From contig JAAZHF010000079.1 of NCBI GenBank assembly GCA_012510865.1, forward strand, positions 1 through 6,017: a DNA stretch of 6,017 nt, given 5' to 3'. Positions within the stretch are counted from its first letter, which is position 1. Each line of letters opens with the position of its first letter. The position numbers and the translations under genes are program-made. Source of the DNA: Gammaproteobacteria bacterium. Its GTDB lineage: Bacteria > Pseudomonadota > Gammaproteobacteria > Xanthomonadales > Xanthomonadaceae. The notes under the pieces were generated by a model. It was not told the DNA's origin and searched no databases. It worked only from the letters and a program-made list of their open reading frames with translations. Of the stretch, positions 1 to 6,017 are shown piece after piece.

Positions 1-1
1 G

Positions 2-3000
2 ATCTTCTCCGGCTCCGCCGCGCGCAAGCCGGTGTCGCAGGCCTCGGTCGAGCTGATCTTCGACAACAGCGACCACACCATCAGCGGCGAGTTCGCCGCC
101 TTCAACGAAATCTCGGTCCGGCGCCTGGTCAGCCGCGACGGCCAGAGCAACTACTACCTCAACGGCACCAAGTGCCGCCGCCGCGACATCACCGACCTGT
201 TCCTCGGCACCGGCCTCGGGCCGCGCAGCTACTCGATCATCGAGCAGGGGATGATCAGCCAGATCATCGAGGCGAAGCCGGAGGAGCTGCGCGTGTACCT
301 CGAGGAGGCCGCCGGCATCTCCAAGTACAAGGAGCGCCGCAGGGAAACCGAGACCCGCATCCGCCACACCCGCGAGAACCTGGACCGCCTCAACGACCTG
401 CGCGAGGAGGTCGGCAAGCAGCTGCCGCATCTTGCGCGGCAGGCGCGGCAGGCCGAGCAGTACACCGCCATCCAGGAAGAGCGGAGGGTGCGCGACGCCG
501 AGTGGAAGGCGCTGGAATACCGCGCGCTCGACGCCGGGCTGGGCACCCTGCGCGAGGGCCTCGCGCAGGAGGAGGCCCGACTGCAGCAGCTGATCGCCGA
601 ACAGCGCGAGGCGGAGCGCGCGCTGGAGGAGGGCCGCGCGCAGCGGGAGGACGCGATGGAGGCGCTCAATCGCGCACAGGCCGCCGGCTATGAAGTCGGC
701 GGGGCGCTCGCGCGCATCGAGCAGCAGATCGCCCACCAGCGCGAGCTGTCGCAGCGCTTGCTGCAGGCGCGCGAGGAGGCCGAGGTCGCCATCGCCGAGC
801 TGGCGCAGCACATCAGCGGGGACCAGGAGCGGATGGCGATCCTCGCCGACGCCGTGGCCGAGGCCGGGCCGGCGCTCGAGGCGCTGCGCGAGGACGACGA
901 AGCCCGCCAGGAGGCCCTGCGCACCGCCGAGGCCGCGCTGGCCGACTGGCAGGAGCGCTGGGACGCACACAGCCGCGAGGCCGGCGAGGCCGCGCGCGCA
1001 GCCGACGTCGAACGCACCCGGGTCGACTACCTCGACCGCCAGGCGCTGGAGGAATCCCGCCGCCGCGAAGCGCTCGCCGCCGAGCGCGCGGGGCTGGACC
1101 TGGACGCGCTGGCCGAATCCTTCGAGCGGGTGGCCGGGGAGCACGAAGCCCAGAAGATCGCGCTGGATGGCCTGAACGAGACGCTGGATGCGCGCAAGCA
1201 GGCCGCGCTCGACCTGCAGGACCGGCAGCGCGCCGCGCAGCAGGAGATTTCCGAGGTCCGCAAGCAGGCGCAGGAAGCGCGCGGGCGCCTGGCCTCGCTG
1301 GAAACGCTCCAGCACGCGGCGCGCGGGCAGGAGCAGGGCGCGGCGATGGCCTGGCTGCGCGAGCGCGGCCTGGATTCCGCGCGCCGCGTGGGCGAGTCGC
1401 TCGAGGTGGAGCCGGGCTGGGAAAACGCGGTCGAGGGCGCGCTCGGCCAGATGATCGAGGGCGTGCTGGTGGATCGGCCGGAGGCGCTGGTGGATGCCCT
1501 CGCCGATCTCGGCGACGGCCGCATCGCGCTGGTCGCGGCGGACGCCGGCCACGCGGACTTCGCGCCCACGTCGCTGGCCGCGCGCGTGCGCGGTCCGCTC
1601 GCGGTCCGCCGCCTGCTGTCGCGCCTGCACGTGGCCGGATCGCTGGACGAGGCGCGCGAACTGCAGGCGCGCCTGCAGCCGGGCGATTCCGTGATCACCC
1701 GCGATGGCGACCGGCTTGGCGACGGCTGGCTGCGGGTGCTGCGCTCCGGCGCCGCGCGCCAGGGCGCGCTGCTGCGCGAGCGCGAGATCCAGGACCTGCG
1801 CGAGCACATCGAGCAGCTGCAGGCGCGCGAAGCCGCGCTCGAGGACGCGTTGGCCAGCGGCCGCGAACGCCTGCTGGCCGCCGAACAGGCGCGCGAGGAT
1901 GCGCAGCGCCAGCTCTACCACGCCCATCGCAGCATCTCCGAGCTCGCCGGTCGCCTGCAGGGCCAGCAGGGGCGGCTGGATGCCGCCCGCACCCGCATCG
2001 AGCGCATCGACGCCGAGCTCGTCCAGCTCGGTGAATCGATCGCCGCAAGCGCCGAGCAGGCGCGGGCCGCGCGCGGCCGGCTGGAGGACGCCGTCTCGCG
2101 CATGGCCGGGCTCGAGGGCGTTCGCCGCGAGCTGGAAGCCGGGCGCGCGCGGCTGGCGGAGGCGCGCGATGCCGCCCGCGCCGCCGCGCGCGAATCCCGC
2201 GAGCAGGCCCATGCGCTGGCGCTGCAGCTCGAGACGCAGCGCGCCCAGGCCGCGGCGCTGCGGCAGGCGCTCGAGCGCATGGGCGGCCAGCGCGGCCAGC
2301 TGGACAGCCGCCTGGGCGAGATCGCGGCCCAGCTGGCCGCCGGCGACAGTCCGGTCGACGAGCTGGAGGCGCAGCGCCAGGCGGCGCTGGCGGAACGCGT
2401 GCGCGCCGAGCAGGTGCTGGCGCAGGCGCGCAGCGCGCTCGACGGCATCGACCAGGCCCTGCGCGAACACGAGCGCGTGCGGCACCAGCGCGAAGAGCAG
2501 TCCGTCGCCCAGCGCGAGGCCATCGCCCAGCGGCGGCTGGACCAGCAGGCGCTGGTCATCCGCGCCGAGCAGCTGGGGGCGGCGGTGGCCGGGGCCGGCT
2601 TCGTGCTCGAGGACGTGCTCGCCGGCCTGGCCGCGGATGCGGATGCCGCGGCCTGGGAAAAGGCGGGCGCCGACTTCGACGCGAAGCTGCGGCGCCGCGA
2701 GCCGGTGAACCTCGCGGCCATCCAGGAGCACGCCGAGGCGGCGCAGCGCAAGGAATACCTGGACAGCCAGGACGCCGACCTCACCTCCGCGCTGGAACCG
2801 CTCGAGGCCGCGATCCGCAAGATCGACCGCGAGACCCGCGGCCGCTTCAAGGACACCTTCGACCGCGTCAACTCAGGCGTGCAGGAGATCTATCCGCGCC
2901 TGTTCGGCGGCGGCCACGCCTACCTCGAGCTCACCGGCGAGGACCTGCTCGACACCGGCGTGGCGATCATGTCGCGCCTGCCGGGCAAGCGCGAGTCGAA

Positions 3001-3313
3001 CATCTCGCTTCTGTCGGGCGGCGAGAAGGCGATGACGGCCGTGGCGCTGGTGTTCGCGATCTTCCAGCTCAATCCCGCGCCGTTCTGCCTGCTCGACGAG
3101 GTCGACGCGCCGCTGGACGAGGCCAACGTCGGCCGCTTCAGCGCGATGGTCACCGAGATGAGCGAGAAGGTGCAGTTCCTGTTCGTGACCCACAACAAGG
3201 CCACCATGGAGGCCGCGAAGCAGCTCTCGGGCGTTACCATGCGCGAGCCCGGCGTCAGCAGGCTGGTGTCGGTCGACCTTGCGGAAGCCGCGCGCCTGGC
3301 CGGCGCCGCGTGA
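2..3313 (+). CDS. smc: Chromosome segregation protein SMC (5'-truncated by window edge)
   Basis: SMC is the ATPase of the bacterial condensin complex. Its dimers, with ScpA and ScpB, hold and extrude DNA loops to compact and segregate the chromosome. The frame is open from the left edge (first full codon at 2), and its first residues, IFSGSAARKP, match the family just downstream of Walker A, so the GTG at 32 is not the start. About 65 N-terminal residues, including the P-loop, lie outside. 1103 residues are visible, so the full protein would be near 1170, normal for the family. Domains in window numbering: rest of the N-head with IIEQGM (Q82) and EEAAGISKYKERR (from 101); Ala/Glu/Arg/Gln-rich coiled coil about 105-430; hinge about 433-593; returning coil about 595-895; C-head from EPVNLAAI (about 901), with signature LSGGEK (bases 3011-3028), Walker B FCLLDE (3083-3100), D-loop after it and FVTHNK (3182-3199). 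No frameshift or lost catalytic residue is visible. Gammaproteobacteria with MukBEF lack this gene, so its presence points away from the enteric group. Confidence 0.97.
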   Translation: MFSGSAARKPVSQASVELIFDNSDHTISGEFAAFNEISVRRLVSRDGQSNYYLNGTKCRRRDITDLFLGTGLGPRSYSIIEQGMISQIIEAKPEELRVYLEEAAGISKYKERRRETETRIRHTRENLDRLNDLREEVGKQLPHLARQARQAEQYTAIQEERRVRDAEWKALEYRALDAGLGTLREGLAQEEARLQQLIAEQREAERALEEGRAQREDAMEALNRAQAAGYEVGGALARIEQQIAHQRELSQRLLQAREEAEVAIAELAQHISGDQERMAILADAVAEAGPALEALREDDEARQEALRTAEAALADWQERWDAHSREAGEAARAADVERTRVDYLDRQALEESRRREALAAERAGLDLDALAESFERVAGEHEAQKIALDGLNETLDARKQAALDLQDRQRAAQQEISEVRKQAQEARGRLASLETLQHAARGQEQGAAMAWLRERGLDSARRVGESLEVEPGWENAVEGALGQMIEGVLVDRPEALVDALADLGDGRIALVAADAGHADFAPTSLAARVRGPLAVRRLLSRLHVAGSLDEARELQARLQPGDSVITRDGDRLGDGWLRVLRSGAARQGALLREREIQDLREHIEQLQAREAALEDALASGRERLLAAEQAREDAQRQLYHAHRSISELAGRLQGQQGRLDAARTRIERIDAELVQLGESIAASAEQARAARGRLEDAVSRMAGLEGVRRELEAGRARLAEARDAARAAARESREQAHALALQLETQRAQAAALRQALERMGGQRGQLDSRLGEIAAQLAAGDSPVDELEAQRQAALAERVRAEQVLAQARSALDGIDQALREHERVRHQREEQSVAQREAIAQRRLDQQALVIRAEQLGAAVAGAGFVLEDVLAGLAADADAAAWEKAGADFDAKLRRREPVNLAAIQEHAEAAQRKEYLDSQDADLTSALEPLEAAIRKIDRETRGRFKDTFDRVNSGVQEIYPRLFGGGHAYLELTGEDLLDTGVAIMSRLPGKRESNISLLSGGEKAMTAVALVFAIFQLNPAPFCLLDEVDAPLDEANVGRFSAMVTEMSEKVQFLFVTHNKATMEAAKQLSGVTMREPGVSRLVSVDLAEAARLAGAA

Positions 3314-3321
3314 ACCTGGAC

Positions 3322-3327
3322 GGGAAG
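3322..3327 (+). promoter_or_regulatory. Probable ribosome binding site of zipA
   Basis: GGGAAG lies 5 nt before ATG 3333, within the short smc-zipA gap. It is a modest Shine-Dalgarno match, but it supports the ATG over the upstream in-frame TTG at 3279, which would place 35 nt of the reading frame inside smc. Confidence 0.4.
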
Positions 3328-3332
3328 ACCCG

Positions 3333-4082
3333 ATGAGCGACGACTGGCTGCTGCGGATCCGGATCCTGGTCCCTGGCATCCTGCTGTTCGCGGCAATCTG
3401 GTATTTCGGCACGCGGCCGCGGAGCCCGCAGGGCCGCCGGGTGGCGCAGCCGGCCGCGCGCGAGGAGCGCATGGAGCCGACGCTGGGCGCGCAGCTCGAG
3501 CGCGAACTGGGCGGCGAGGGCGGGCCGGCCGGGTCCGGGGAAGCCGTCCAGGCCGAGATGGAGCTGCTCGACGACGCCGTCGGCGGCACGGCGGGCGCGA
3601 CCGTGAGCCAGTATGGCAAGCGGGTGAGCGACGAGTTCGACAAGATCGTGACCCTGTACATCGCCGCGCGGGCCGGCCAGGTGCTGCGCGGCCCTGACAT
3701 CGTGGTCGCGGCCGAGAAGGCCGGCCTGACCTACGGCCACCTCAACGTCTTCCATCGCCTGGTCAGCGGCCACCCCGAGCGTGGCCCGGTGTTCAGCGTC
3801 GCCAACATCCGCCGCCCCGGCAGCTTCGACATGGCCGACATCCAGTCGATGGAGACGCCGGCGATCGCCTTCTTCCTGACCCTGCCGGCCCCGGTGTCGG
3901 CGCTCGAAGCCTGGGACGCGATGCTGCCGACCGCCGAGCGCATGGCCGACCTGCTCGACGGCGTGCTCCTGGACGAGCACCGCAATGCGCTCGGACGCCA
4001 GCGCATCGCGCACCTGCGCGAAGAGCTGCGCACCTACGACCGCCAGCAGGACGTGCCGATCACGCGCAGCCCCGACTGGTAG
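3333..4082 (+). CDS. zipA: Cell division protein ZipA, FtsZ-ring membrane anchor
   Basis: ZipA is an essential gammaproteobacterial divisome protein. It sits in the inner membrane with its C-terminal domain in the cytoplasm, where it binds the C-terminal tail of FtsZ and tethers the ring. The product is 249 aa. Residues 11-26 (ILVPGILLFAAIWYFG) form one membrane segment, followed by a basic stretch (TRPRSPQGRR). A linker of about residues 37-100 is acidic and Gly/Ala-rich. Residues about 103-240 match the ZipA C-terminal domain, with KIVTLYIAARAG, YGHLNVFHR, FSVANIRRPGSFD, ETPAIAFFLTLP and DGVLLDEHRNAL aligning in order with the E. coli protein. E. coli ZipA is longer (about 328 aa); the difference lies mostly in its Pro/Gln-rich linker, which is missing here. 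ATG 3333 is chosen because it puts the membrane segment at the N-terminus and has a purine-rich stretch just upstream; the in-frame TTG at 3279 lies inside smc. The gene starts 19 nt after the smc stop, so co-transcription is likely (inference). Confidence 0.93.
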   Translation: MSDDWLLRIRILVPGILLFAAIWYFGTRPRSPQGRRVAQPAAREERMEPTLGAQLERELGGEGGPAGSGEAVQAEMELLDDAVGGTAGATVSQYGKRVSDEFDKIVTLYIAARAGQVLRGPDIVVAAEKAGLTYGHLNVFHRLVSGHPERGPVFSVANIRRPGSFDMADIQSMETPAIAFFLTLPAPVSALEAWDAMLPTAERMADLLDGVLLDEHRNALGRQRIAHLREELRTYDRQQDVPITRSPDW

Positions 4083-4085
4083 GCA

Positions 4086-4106
4086 GGCGCCCGCCCGGGG
4101 GGCGCC
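4086..4106 (+). terminator. GC-rich hairpin after zipA, possible weak terminator
   Basis: GGCGCCC (4086-4092) can pair with GGGCGCC (4100-4106) around a 7-nt loop, starting 3 nt after the zipA stop codon. No T-tract follows, so it is not a canonical intrinsic terminator. It could slow polymerase or protect the 3' end of the smc-zipA message. In DNA this GC-rich such a stem may also be chance. It overlaps an alternative stem, CGCCGC (4103-4108) with GCGGCG (4112-4117), and the two cannot form together. Confidence 0.28.
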
Positions 4107-4116
4107 GCTCGGCGGC

Positions 4117-6017
<1,901 letters not shown>

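Noticed and set aside
32..34. GTG as the possible start of smc
   Set aside because: The frame stays open to the left edge and the preceding residues match the conserved SMC N-head. A start here would leave out the Walker A region.
700..2680. Repeated Ala/Glu/Arg/Gln-rich segments that look like internal repeats
   Set aside because: These are the normal heptad-rich antiparallel coiled-coil arms of SMC, with the hinge between them; no DNA-level tandem repeat is seen.
1915..2871. Minus-strand open frame of 318 codons inside smc, with others at 1027-1809 and 2873-3700
   Set aside because: Composition is dominated by Ser, Arg and Ala as a mirror of the coiled-coil codons, with no motif. They are shadows of smc.
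3279..3281. TTG as the possible start of zipA, adding 18 residues
   Set aside because: It lies within the smc coding region and would put a Pro/Arg-rich segment ahead of the N-terminal membrane segment. ATG 3333 has a better upstream site and fits the family.

Overview
The window looks like a piece of a very GC-rich (about 70% or more by eye) gammaproteobacterial chromosome, most likely from the family Xanthomonadaceae (Lysobacter, Luteimonas, Xanthomonas or Stenotrophomonas relatives). This rests on three things: the gene order smc-zipA-ligA, protein sequences that resemble the xanthomonad versions, and a GTGG-headed REP-type palindrome of the kind scattered through xanthomonad and pseudomonad genomes. 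Third codon positions are almost all G or C throughout. No gene looks foreign to the rest.

The layout is simple, and all three genes are on the + strand. Bases 1-3313 hold the chromosome-condensation ATPase SMC, cut at its 5' end: the window starts inside the N-terminal head, just after the Walker A region. After 19 nt, zipA (3333-4082) encodes the membrane anchor of the FtsZ ring. An 81-nt gap (4083-4163) carries a GC-rich hairpin just after the zipA stop and then the REP-like palindrome. ligA, the NAD+-dependent DNA ligase, starts at 4164 and runs off the right edge at 6017, still open, with 618 codons visible. There is no gene-free stretch longer than 81 nt, no tRNA or rRNA, no insertion sequence and no CRISPR.

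The genes serve chromosome segregation (SMC, which works with ScpA and ScpB encoded elsewhere), septum assembly (ZipA with FtsZ) and nick sealing in replication and repair (LigA). smc and zipA are close enough to be co-transcribed. ligA may be read through from upstream or may start its own transcript, but no convincing promoter is visible in the gap.

This is a core housekeeping region, and I found no undescribed system in it. The points worth a second look are modest: the REP element between zipA and ligA, an insertion of about 17 residues in the first helix-hairpin-helix of LigA, a LigA tail that already departs from the E. coli layout at the window edge, and a short acidic ZipA linker.
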